A DNA stretch of 39,781 nucleotides from Parageobacillus thermantarcticus. Lineage in GTDB: Bacteria; Bacillota; Bacilli; Bacillales; Anoxybacillaceae. The stretch lies in the NCBI RefSeq assembly GCF_900111865.1, contig NZ_FOJS01000027.1:1-39781 (forward strand), given 5' to 3'. Of this stretch, positions 1-6,206 are shown one piece after another. The first letter of the stretch is position 1. Each line of letters starts with the position of its first letter. The notes beneath the pieces were generated by a model. The model was given only the letters and a program-made list of their open reading frames with translations. It was not told the origin of the DNA and made no database searches. A program made the position numbers and the translations under genes.

Positions 1-322
1 TCCCGCTTCAAGCGCGTGAAGGGCATAGCCCAGCGATAAGCGGGAGATGAATTTCGATTGGCGTTAGCCAAAACGCATGATAAACTAAATGTATACCATG
101 TTCTTTGATAAGTGGCTATATGGGGTTGAGTGGACAAATGAGTCGGCGAAAACCAAGCAGATCCTTCCACTCGTAAAATAGCCAAGGTGCAAAAGAACTT
201 CTGTCACATCGGACACCTAGGGTTGGGACGACCCGAAGTTACGCTCAGGGAGACGAAAGGTTGCTCTCGTCGTGGAACTGAGAAGCTCCCACTTCAAGCA
301 AAGCTAAGTGGGAGTAGTTCAC
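1..322 (+). mobile_element. Right end of an IS200/IS605-family element with probable omega-RNA scaffold
   Basis: This stretch codes for no convincing protein but is rich in stem-loops. TCCCGCTT at 1-8 pairs with AAGCGGGA at 38-45, and a strong hairpin lies at 286-314 just before GTAGTTCAC. That layout (long structured non-coding tail, subterminal palindrome, short TTCAC-like end) is typical of the right end of IS200/IS605 (IS1341-type) elements. There the 3' part of tnpB and its downstream region make the guide RNA (omega-RNA) of the TnpB nuclease. The scaffold would end near 322 and flanking DNA from 323 would be the guide. The tnpB gene itself lies outside the window or ends within the first few dozen bases. 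The family call rests on pattern recognition; the exact boundary is inferred. Confidence 0.65.
286..314 (+). repeat. Subterminal palindrome of the IS200/IS605 right end
   Basis: CTCCCACTT (286-294) and AAGTGGGAG (306-314) form a perfect 9-bp stem with an 11-nt loop, eight bases before the inferred element end. Y1 transposases of the IS200/IS605 family recognise such hairpins, and the same stem usually forms the 3' hairpin of the omega-RNA. Confidence 0.65.
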
Positions 323-347
323 TTGGACCGCTAATAAATGACGGCAT
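323..347 (-). pseudogene. 5' remnant of a gerP-type germination gene cut by the IS element
   Basis: On the minus strand a perfect ribosome-binding site (AAAGGAGG) is followed six bases later by ATG at 347 and the codons MPSFISGP. The reading then runs straight into the inferred right end of the IS200/IS605 element at 322. MP-x-(I/F)-x-G starts are typical of GerPA/GerPF-family proteins. A sigma-K promoter precedes the start, and the next gene rightward encodes a family member. In B. subtilis the gerP operon sits next to yisI and yisK, as here, so this may be the first gene of the gerP operon (gerPA). The interruption is inferred because the left junction is not in the window. If the element ends elsewhere, the gene might simply have another C-terminus. 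Confidence 0.5.
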
Positions 348-378
348 ACGTTTCCTCCTTTATTGATATGCTTACTGT

Positions 379-405
379 TAGTGTATGAAAAAAAGAGAAA
401 ACGGT
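379..405 (-). promoter_or_regulatory. Sigma-K promoter for the interrupted gerP-type gene
   Basis: Reading the minus strand, AC (405-404) is followed by exactly 16 bases and then CATACACTA (387-379). This matches the sigma-K consensus AC-N16-CATANNNTA. It lies about 30 bp upstream of the ATG at 347, the expected distance for a late mother-cell gene such as gerP. Confidence 0.7.
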
Positions 406-427
406 TAAACGCGCGATGGATGTCCAG

Positions 428-454
428 ACGAATCGATTTTTTTGTCATATGATA
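428..454 (+). promoter_or_regulatory. Sigma-K promoter for the rightward gerP-type gene
   Basis: AC at 428-429 is followed by 16 bases and CATATGATA at 446-454, a full match to AC-N16-CATANNNTA. The start codon at 483 lies about 28 bp downstream. It is divergent from the sigma-K promoter at 379-405. Confidence 0.7.
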
Positions 455-482
455 GTAAATAAAAATATAAAGGGGAATGGAT

Positions 483-707
483 ATGCCGGCGACGATTATC
501 GGAGGAATTAAAGTAACGAGTGTAAGCGGAAACGGGACTGTAAACATGGGGGATGTGCTGCAAATCGCTCCAAAAAGTACAACGAAAGCAAACTCGGGAG
601 CGGGGGGAGGAAATACAGGCGATTTTTTGCAGACAAATACATTTTGCAGTGTAACAAATACGTTTGATCCTGATGTAAAAGATGCTGGAGTACGTGGAAA
701 TAATTAG
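483..707 (+). CDS. GerPA/GerPF-family spore germination protein
   Basis: This 74-residue protein has the layout of the GerPA/GerPF family (PF10676): an MPA-x-I-x-G start, a central NMGDVLQIAPKS stretch, a glycine-rich GAGGGNTGD segment and an NTFDPDVKD tail. GerP proteins are small structural proteins of the inner spore coat that let germinants reach their receptors. The start at 483 is preferred over 477 because AGGGG (471-475) lies 7 bases before 483 but only 1 before 477. A sigma-K promoter lies just upstream, and the terminator stem begins at the stop codon. It stands alone as a single-gene unit divergent from the interrupted gerP-type gene. Family assignment is firm; which GerP paralogue it is cannot be settled. 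Confidence 0.85.
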   Translation: MPATIIGGIKVTSVSGNGTVNMGDVLQIAPKSTTKANSGAGGGNTGDFLQTNTFCSVTNTFDPDVKDAGVRGNN

Positions 708-737
708 ATGGCTATATGAAAAAAGGCCATCTTTTTC
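706..737 (+). terminator. Terminator of the gerP-type gene
   Basis: AGATGGC (706-712) pairs with GCCATCT (726-732) and is followed by a T-rich run. The first stem bases overlap the TAG stop codon. Confidence 0.8.
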
Positions 738-771
738 TTTTTATAACATAGTGTAATCATCGAAAATTGTG

Positions 772-777
772 TATAAT
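772..777 (+). promoter_or_regulatory. Candidate -10 box for the acyl-CoA ligase gene
   Basis: A perfect TATAAT lies 43 bp before the start at 820. The matching -35 position is poor, so the promoter either needs an activator or lies elsewhere. Confidence 0.35.
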
Positions 778-819
778 ATAATTGCGAATTTTCTAAAATA
801 TTTTGTGGGGGATGGGATA

Positions 820-2412
820 ATGAGCGTACCATTAGTATTAACACAATTTTTAGATAGGGCTGTTTCACTATACGGGGAGAAAACGGCAATGATATGCTCC
901 GGGCGCGCGTTCACGTACAGCCAATTAAATGAGCGCGTAAATCGGCTTTCTCACGGTCTAAAACAATTAGGGGTAGAAAAAGGGGATCGGGTCGCATATT
1001 TGGCGCCAAATACGTTGGAAATGTTAGAAGGGTTTTACGGCGTGTTTCAGCTTGGAGCGATTATGGTTCCGCTGAACACCCGCCTGAAGCCGGATGATTA
1101 TTTGTTTATTTTAAATCATAGCGAAAGCAAAGTATTGTTTGTTGATCAAGATTTATATCATTTAATCGCGCCAATTAAGGAGAAGCTGCAGACGATAAAG
1201 ACGATTATTGTTCATCAAAAAAATGCGGAAACAAATGAAATCGCTTACGACGAATGGCTGGCGCAACATCCTAGCACGCCGTTTGACCGGCCGGACATTG
1301 ACGAAAACGATGTATGCAGCCTTTTATATACAAGCGGAACGACAGGAAATCCGAAAGGAGTCATGTTGACGCACCGCAACAATTATCTTCACGCGTTAGT
1401 GTCGATGCATCATCTCCGCGTTTCCGACGAAGATACGTATTTGCATATATTGCCGATGTTTCATGTAAACGGATGGGGAGCGCCGTTTTATTATACGGCA
1501 AACGGAGCGACGCAAATCGGTTTAAGGAAAGTCGATGCAAAAGTGATTTTTGACTATATTCAAACATATAAAGTTAGCGTCATGCATATGGCGCCGACCG
1601 TATTAAACATGCTTTTACAGTATTATGACGAACATAAGCCGGTTATCAACCATCCGGTTCGCGTTGTGATCGCGGGTTCTGCGCCGCCGCCATCATTTGT
1701 CACGCGCGTGGAACAAGATCTCGGCTGGGAATTTATCCAAGTGTACGGCATGACAGAATCTTCCCCGCTTAACACGATTTCTACGATCCGCTCTCATTTG
1801 CGCGATTTGCCGCTTGAAAAACAATATCGCATGAAAGCGAAAGCAGGTTATCCGATGATCGGCTGCGAGGTAAAAGTGGTGGACGAACGCGGCGATGAAG
1901 TTCCGCATGACGGAAAAACGATCGGTGAAGTCGTCATAAGAAGCAACAATGTGATGAAAGGGTATTGGAAAAACCCAGAGGCGACGATGGAGACGATCCG
2001 CAATGGCTGGCTATATACCGGCGATATGGGAACGGTAGATGAATATGGATACATCGACATCGTCGATCGGAAAAAAGATATCATTATCAGCGGTGGAGAA
2101 AATATTTCTTCCATTGAAGTAGAAGGTGTTTTATATGAACATCCAGCGGTGCTGGAAGCGGCGGTTATCGCTGCGCCGCATGAAAAATGGGGAGAAACGC
2201 CGCACGCATTTGTCGTCGTTCGCCCTGGACATAAAGTGACAGAGCAAGAGCTGATTGCCTTCTCACGCGAAAAATTGGCGCATTTTAAAGCGATCACCGG
2301 CGTCACGTTTGTCGATGAATTGCCAAAAACAGCATCGGGAAAAATTCAAAAAGTGCATTTGCGCAAACGGTATTGGGATTCTGTCGGGAAAACGGGGCGT
2401 TACGTTAATTAG
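820..2412 (+). CDS. Acyl-CoA synthetase (fatty-acid--CoA ligase), ANL superfamily
   Basis: This 530-residue protein is a complete AMP-forming acyl-CoA ligase that activates a carboxylic acid to acyl-AMP and then to acyl-CoA. The P-loop motif YTSGTTGNPKG lies near residues 170-180 and YGMTE near 309-313. YTGD is near 399-402, and the hinge and C-terminal core DRKKDIIISGGENIS follows. The catalytic lysine is about K508 in the ASGKIQK motif. Length and motifs fit the medium/long-chain group. The ATG at 820 is chosen because GGGGGATGGG lies just upstream and the product then begins MSVPLVLTQF; an earlier in-frame ATG at 769 lacks a binding site. It lies between the gerP-type gene and yisI, where B. 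subtilis has no such gene. The substrate cannot be read from the sequence. Confidence 0.88.
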   Translation: MSVPLVLTQFLDRAVSLYGEKTAMICSGRAFTYSQLNERVNRLSHGLKQLGVEKGDRVAYLAPNTLEMLEGFYGVFQLGAIMVPLNTRLKPDDYLFILNHSESKVLFVDQDLYHLIAPIKEKLQTIKTIIVHQKNAETNEIAYDEWLAQHPSTPFDRPDIDENDVCSLLYTSGTTGNPKGVMLTHRNNYLHALVSMHHLRVSDEDTYLHILPMFHVNGWGAPFYYTANGATQIGLRKVDAKVIFDYIQTYKVSVMHMAPTVLNMLLQYYDEHKPVINHPVRVVIAGSAPPPSFVTRVEQDLGWEFIQVYGMTESSPLNTISTIRSHLRDLPLEKQYRMKAKAGYPMIGCEVKVVDERGDEVPHDGKTIGEVVIRSNNVMKGYWKNPEATMETIRNGWLYTGDMGTVDEYGYIDIVDRKKDIIISGGENISSIEVEGVLYEHPAVLEAAVIAAPHEKWGETPHAFVVVRPGHKVTEQELIAFSREKLAHFKAITGVTFVDELPKTASGKIQKVHLRKRYWDSVGKTGRYVN

Positions 2413-2424
2413 TATAGAGCGATG

Positions 2425-2577
2425 AGCCATTGCCAAAGCGGACCGATATCGGATTGCGGAAGCGGAGTGGTTTGATAAGGTTAGTTTCAACTGTTGTTAT
2501 TTGCAGTTATTACCAATTGAGGTGTCAGCTATTATACACTTGGCGGCGATTTTTCGGATCGGTCCGCTTGAATGGCT
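2425..2577. repeat. Long-range inverted repeat downstream of the acyl-CoA ligase
   Basis: AGCCATT (2425-2431) and AAGCGGACCGAT (2436-2447) are mirrored by ATCGGTCCGCTT (2558-2569) and AATGGCT (2571-2577), giving 19 paired bases around a ~110-nt interior. No gene is convincing inside. It could be a small MITE-like insertion or a long folded 3' end. Confidence 0.55.
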
Positions 2578-2611
2578 TAAAGAAAAAAAGCGGTTCTTTC
2601 CCAAATAAAAA

Positions 2612-2644
2612 GTCCCTCCTAATGCGGCTGCATTACTGAGGGAC
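2612..2644 (-). terminator. Terminator of yisI
   Basis: GTCCCTC (2612-2618) pairs with GAGGGAC (2638-2644), with an additional AATGC/GCATT inner stem. On the minus strand a TTTTTATTT run follows. The yisI stop codon lies inside the hairpin. Confidence 0.75.
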
Positions 2645-2806
2645 GGGTGAGGAAGAGGATTCTATCGGCGCTGTTTCCCGCAAATACCGGTTAATTAGTT
2701 CGTCCAATTCTTGGCTACATTGAATCGTTTCTTTGGCAGTAAATCCGTGCGTCAACGCCAATTCGATCATTTGTTGTCGCTTTTCCTCGATTAAAATAAT
2801 GACCAT
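2633..2806 (-). CDS. yisI: Spo0E-family aspartyl-phosphate phosphatase (YisI-like)
   Basis: The product of about 57 residues carries the Spo0E-family signature SQELDELINRYL after a first helix rich in EEKRQQMIELA (PF09388). Members of this family dephosphorylate Spo0A~P and so delay sporulation. B. subtilis YisI lies in the same gerP-yisI-yisK order, which supports orthology. The start at 2806 (MVIILIEEK) is preferred because GGTGA sits 5 bases before it. In-frame ATGs at 2818 and 2866 lack good binding sites but cannot be excluded. It reads towards the acyl-CoA ligase and ends in its own hairpin. The family assignment is good; the precise name rests on synteny. Confidence 0.75.
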   Translation of the reverse strand: MVIILIEEKRQQMIELALTHGFTAKETIQCSQELDELINRYLRETAPIESSSSPVPQ

Positions 2807-3048
2807 TGTATTCACCATCAATCTTTTTAATGGTAGAGGAATTTTTCTTTCTTCTCTTGCATCCATTGCATAATGAAATTTTTATTTTAGGATAAGCGAT
2901 CCCTGCGTCTTGCCAGCGATATTATAAAACAATGGTTTTTCTAAAAGAATGTCACGGGAATTTACGAGTGAAAGGAGCTAAACATTATTATACATATGGC
3001 GACGAAAAAGGAAAGGTATTCGTTAAAATAAGTGATAATTTTACTAAT

Positions 3049-3098
3049 TTAGACAAAATTCAACAAACGGTAGGAATTTCCGTGAACAGAGAGAATAT
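3049..3098 (+). promoter_or_regulatory. Sigma-H type promoter (3072-3098) with possible 0A box for yisK
   Basis: AGGAATT (3072-3078), an 11-bp spacer and AGAGAATAT (3090-3098) match the sigma-H pattern (AGGAWWW and RNNGAATWW). The start of yisK lies 40 bp downstream. Reading the minus strand, TTGTCTAA at 3056-3049 is one base from a Spo0A box. B. subtilis yisK is known as a stationary-phase gene of the Spo0A/sigma-H network, which agrees. Confidence 0.5.
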
Positions 3099-3137
3099 AA
3101 ACAAGTGCGTATATTTCGATGGAAAGGAGATTTTGCG

Positions 3138-4040
3138 GTGAGATTTGTTACAGCGCAGCGCGGCAACGAAGCATTTGTTGGAGTAATGGAGCAAGAGGGG
3201 AAGGTCGTTCATTTACGTCTTGCCGAACAGGCGATGCGTCAGCGTACAACGATTCCTTCGTCATTATTGGAATGCATTGAGTTAGGGGATGAGTTTCTTC
3301 AGCAAGCGAATGAAATTGTTGCATGGGCAAAAGAAAATCCGTCTGCACAATACGTGTATGCTTTACATGACGTTCGGTTGCTTGCGCCGATTCCACGTCC
3401 AGCGAAAAATATTTTTTGCGTTGGAAAAAATTATGTCGATCACGCCATTGAATTAGGAGGAAAGTCGGATATCCCGCAGCATCTCATTGTATTTTCGAAA
3501 GTGCCGACAACCGTCATCGGACATGAGGAAACGGTGTTGCGCCACGCTGATGTGACGGACGAATTGGATTACGAAGGAGAACTGGCGGTGGTGATCGGCA
3601 AGCGCGGAAAGGCGATCCGCAAAGAAGAAGCGCTTGATTACGTATTTGGTTACACGATTATCAATGACGTGACAGCAAGGGATTTGCAGGAACGGCATCA
3701 ACAATATTTGCTCGGAAAAAGTTTAGATACGTTCTGTCCGATGGGGCCATGGATCGTCCATAAATCACTCATTGAAAATCCAAATAAGCTGCAAATTGAG
3801 ACGAAAGTAAATGGGGAAATAAGACAAAAAGCAAGTACAGAACAATTTATTTTTAATGTCGAGACAATTATTGAAACGATTTCTCGCGGAATTACGCTAG
3901 AACCGGGCGATATTATCGCAACTGGAACGCCGGCGGGAGTCGGAAAAGGAATGAAACCGCCGCGCTTTTTGCAAACAGGCGATGTCGTCGAAATTACAGT
4001 CGAAGGAATCGGAACGTTAAGAAATAAAATCGGAGAGTAA
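3138..4040 (+). CDS. yisK: Fumarylacetoacetate hydrolase family protein YisK
   Basis: This 300-residue protein has a short N-terminal domain followed by a full FAH domain. The metal-binding pattern DYEGELAVVIGK (acidic residues about E146 and E148), NDVTARDLQ, GKSLDTFCPMGP and GDIIATGTPAGVG are all present. Length and sequence match B. subtilis YisK, reported as an oxaloacetate decarboxylase that also affects cell shape through Mbl. The GTG at 3138 is taken as the start because AAAGGAG lies 8 bases before it. An upstream in-frame ATG at 3105 would add 11 unsupported residues. A sigma-H type promoter precedes it. yisK is followed in B. subtilis by yisL; here rocD is inserted between them. Confidence 0.88.
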   Translation: MRFVTAQRGNEAFVGVMEQEGKVVHLRLAEQAMRQRTTIPSSLLECIELGDEFLQQANEIVAWAKENPSAQYVYALHDVRLLAPIPRPAKNIFCVGKNYVDHAIELGGKSDIPQHLIVFSKVPTTVIGHEETVLRHADVTDELDYEGELAVVIGKRGKAIRKEEALDYVFGYTIINDVTARDLQERHQQYLLGKSLDTFCPMGPWIVHKSLIENPNKLQIETKVNGEIRQKASTEQFIFNVETIIETISRGITLEPGDIIATGTPAGVGKGMKPPRFLQTGDVVEITVEGIGTLRNKIGE

Positions 4041-4046
4041 GAAAAA

Positions 4047-4074
4047 ACGGGGCGTTTCTGTTTATCTGCCCCGT
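4047..4074. terminator. Bidirectional terminator between yisK and rocD
   Basis: ACGGGGC (4047-4053) pairs with GCCCCGT (4068-4074). A-rich sequence on the left and T-rich sequence on the right let it serve both convergent genes. Confidence 0.8.
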
Positions 4075-4081
4075 TTCGCTT

Positions 4082-5278
4082 TTATGATTGAGCAAACACT
4101 TTTTTCACGCGTTCTATCGCCCAGTCGAGTTCTTCTTTTGTAATGATGAGCGGCGGGGCAAAGCGAATGACGGTATCGTGCGTTTCTTTGCACAACAGCC
4201 CTTCTTGCTTCAATTTTTCGCAATATGGACGAGCGGAAGTATGAAGTTCCACGCCGATAAACAATCCTCTTCCCCGCACTTCTTTAATGTCTGGATGCCG
4301 GATTTCCCGCAGTTTTTGGATGAAGTAACTCCCTAATTCTAACGAGCGTTCCGTTAATTTTTCTTCTATAATTACGTCCATTGCCGCGATCGATACCGCG
4401 CATGCAAGTGGATTTCCGCCGAATGTCGAGCCGTGCGAACCAGGATTAAATACGCCGAGAATATCGCGGTTTGCTGCTACGCAAGAGATAGGAAACACAC
4501 CCCCACCCAGCGCTTTCCCGAGGATGTACATATCGGGGACGACGTTTTCCCAATCGCAAGCAAACAGTTTTCCGGAGCGGCCGAGGCCAGATTGAATCTC
4601 ATCAGCGATGTAAAGAACGTCATTTTCTTTACATACATCGTACGCTTCTTGCAAAAATCCTTGTGGAGGAATGCGGACGCCAGCTTCCCCTTGGATTGGT
4701 TCAAAAATAAACGCGGCAGTGTTTTTTGTAATCGCTTTCTTTAATGCGTTTATGTCGCCGTATGGAATAACTTTAATGCCCGGAAGCATCGGGCCGAAAC
4801 CACGTCGATATTCCTCGCTTGAGGACATCGATACCGCTGTCATCGTTCGGCCGTGGAAGTTGTTTTCGCAAACGATAATTTCCGCTTTATCTTTTTCTAC
4901 TCCTTTAACGTCGTACGCCCAGCGCCTTGCTGCTTTAACAGCGGTTTCTACCGCTTCCGCGCCTGTATTCATCGGCAAAACCATATCTTTACCTGTTAAT
5001 TTCGCGACTTTTTCATACCATGGGCCTAGCTGGTCATTATGGAACGCACGCGAAGTTAACGTGAGGCGATCGGCTTGCTCTTTTAGCGCTTGGATAATTT
5101 TCGGATGGCGATGCCCTTGGTTGACCGCCGAGTAAGCGCTTAACATATCGATATAGCGATTGCCTTCTAAATCTTCTACCCATACTCTTTCTCCTTTAGT
5201 GAGAACAACTGGAAGAGGATTGTAATTGTTGGCGCCATATTGTTCTGTTAAACGGATCATTTCCGTTGTTTTATTCAT
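4082..5278 (-). CDS. rocD: Ornithine aminotransferase
   Basis: This 398-residue class-III PLP-dependent aminotransferase interconverts ornithine and glutamate-5-semialdehyde in arginine/ornithine breakdown and proline linkage. Family marks include [18 protein letters not shown], the [10 protein letters not shown] segment with the cofactor-binding aspartate, and the PLP lysine in GKALGGG followed by [13 protein letters not shown]. Length equals that of B. subtilis RocD (about 400 residues). GGGAGG lies before the ATG at 5278. It is a single-gene unit with a sigma-A type promoter and no RocR/sigma-L style -12/-24 element that I could see, unlike B. subtilis rocDEF. It sits between yisK and yisL, apparently an insertion in the ancestral order. 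Confidence 0.92.
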   Translation of the reverse strand: MNKTTEMIRLTEQYGANNYNPLPVVLTKGERVWVEDLEGNRYIDMLSAYSAVNQGHRHPKIIQALKEQADRLTLTSRAFHNDQLGPWYEKVAKLTGKDMVLPMNTGAEAVETAVKAARRWAYDVKGVEKDKAEIIVCENNFHGRTMTAVSMSSSEEYRRGFGPMLPGIKVIPYGDINALKKAITKNTAAFIFEPIQGEAGVRIPPQGFLQEAYDVCKENDVLYIADEIQSGLGRSGKLFACDWENVVPDMYILGKALGGGVFPISCVAANRDILGVFNPGSHGSTFGGNPLACAVSIAAMDVIIEEKLTERSLELGSYFIQKLREIRHPDIKEVRGRGLFIGVELHTSARPYCEKLKQEGLLCKETHDTVIRFAPPLIITKEELDWAIERVKKVFAQS

Positions 5279-5312
5279 GCCGCTTCCTCCCTAATAGATT
5301 GTTGTTTTTTTC

Positions 5313-5342
5313 ATTATAGCAGAAAAGGAATATGAATGTCAG
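5313..5342 (-). promoter_or_regulatory. Sigma-A type promoter of rocD
   Basis: On the minus strand CTGACA (5342-5337), an 18-bp spacer and TATAAT (5318-5313) precede rocD by about 35 bp. Confidence 0.6.
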
Positions 5343-5420
5343 AAAATTCAATGATATGCGCAAGCGCATCTGTATAAACATTTGTCTGCGCGCCAATATG
5401 TGGATGAAGTCTGCAGTTTT

Positions 5421-5514
5421 GTGTAAAAAGAAACGGCAAAAAGTAGTTTGACTTTCCCGAGACTTAAATTCGCTAGACGGAGGACGAATTTTTCCACAAA
5501 TAATCAGGGCTTGA
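5421..5514 (+). repeat. Dispersed ~95-bp repeat, copy 1
   Basis: The copy starts GTGTAAAAAGAAACGGCAAA and ends with an imperfect TTTTCCACAAATAAT followed by CAGGGCTTGA. It is the most diverged complete copy in its middle part. Only 21 bp separate it from copy 2. The rocD-yisL gap (5279-5735) otherwise holds the rocD promoter and a small palindrome, ATGCGC-AA-GCGCAT, at 5356-5369. Confidence 0.6.
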
Positions 5515-5535
5515 TATAATCAAGTTTGCGAAACT

Positions 5536-5628
5536 GTGTAAAAACAAAACGGTAAAAAGCGGTTTTATTTTCCCGTAATCCAAGTCTACTGAACTGGCAG
5601 GGGAATTTTACACAATAATTTGGATTTG
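5536..5628 (+). repeat. Dispersed ~95-bp repeat, copy 2
   Basis: It starts GTGTAAAAACAAAACGGTAA and ends TTTTACACAATAAT then TTGGATTTGA. GTGTAAAA at one end and TTTTACAC near the other form terminal inverted repeats. The same framework recurs at 5421, 26763 and (inverted, truncated) 32220. Confidence 0.65.
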
Positions 5629-5735
5629 ACCCTTGACTTCAATATGCAGGAAACGTTTCACGTGTATAAAGTTTGTTTTTTCATATCTATGCATGCTATG
5701 ATGGTAATGAATTGTCGGAAAAAAGGAGGAACGAT

Positions 5736-6089
5736 ATGACACACGCGCATATTACAAGTTGGCTGATCACTATTCTATTATTTTTGATCGTCGTTTCATT
5801 ACAGCGTTCTGGATCTTCGAAGGCAAAAATCGTGCAAATGGTGCTCCGACTGTTTTACATCTTTACGATTATAACAGGAGTTCTTTTATTACATAGCATC
5901 GCTTCAATTTCCCTCTTGTATGTTATCAAGACGATTGCCGGCTTATGGTTAATCGGAGCAATGGAGATGGTTTTAATCAGCATGAAAAAAGGAAAAAGCG
6001 CGAAAGCTGCATGGACTCAATGGATCATTGCGCTTGCGCTTGCACTATTTTTAGGATTATCACTACCGCTAGGATTCGATATTTTTTGA
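5736..6089 (+). CDS. yisL: YisL family membrane protein (UPF0344)
   Basis: This 117-residue protein is made mostly of about four hydrophobic helices. The family marks MTHAHITSW near the start, VLRLFYI in the middle and a closing LGLSLPLGF-type tail fit YisL. The function is unknown; it is an integral membrane protein. AAAGGAGG lies 5 bases before the ATG at 5736. An earlier in-frame ATG at 5673 would add 21 residues without a binding site. Its position after yisK and before yisN/asnO follows B. subtilis. Upstream, a perfect GAAACGTTTC palindrome at 5650-5659 could be an operator for an unknown regulator. Confidence 0.85.
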   Translation: MTHAHITSWLITILLFLIVVSLQRSGSSKAKIVQMVLRLFYIFTIITGVLLLHSIASISLLYVIKTIAGLWLIGAMEMVLISMKKGKSAKAAWTQWIIALALALFLGLSLPLGFDIF

Positions 6090-6094
6090 AACAG

Positions 6095-6124
6095 GCGGCG
6101 ATTCCATATGGAATTGCCGCTTTT
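6095..6124 (+). terminator. Terminator of yisL
   Basis: GCGGCGATTCC (6095-6105) pairs with GGAATTGCCGC (6110-6120) around ATAT, with one mismatch, and is followed by TTTT. Confidence 0.8.
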
Positions 6125-6206
6125 GCATATAGAAAAAATGTGGTATGTTAGTAGAAAGAATATTTTGCAAATTTTTCTAACATTCGCATAAGTGTGGTGA
6201 AACATA

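Noticed and set aside
2430-2639. 69-residue open frame between the acyl-CoA ligase and yisI
   Set aside because: It reads through the long inverted repeat and yisI terminator and has no binding site.
2932-3141. 69-residue open frame upstream of yisK
   Set aside because: No ribosome-binding site, no family match, and it overlaps the yisK promoter and start.
5319-5420. Sigma-L (-12/-24) promoter for rocD
   Set aside because: No TGGCAC-N5-TTGCA-like pair was found; a sigma-A type promoter is present.
5650-5659. cre site upstream of yisL
   Set aside because: GAAACGTTTC is a perfect palindrome but misses several cre positions, so it is mentioned only as a possible operator.
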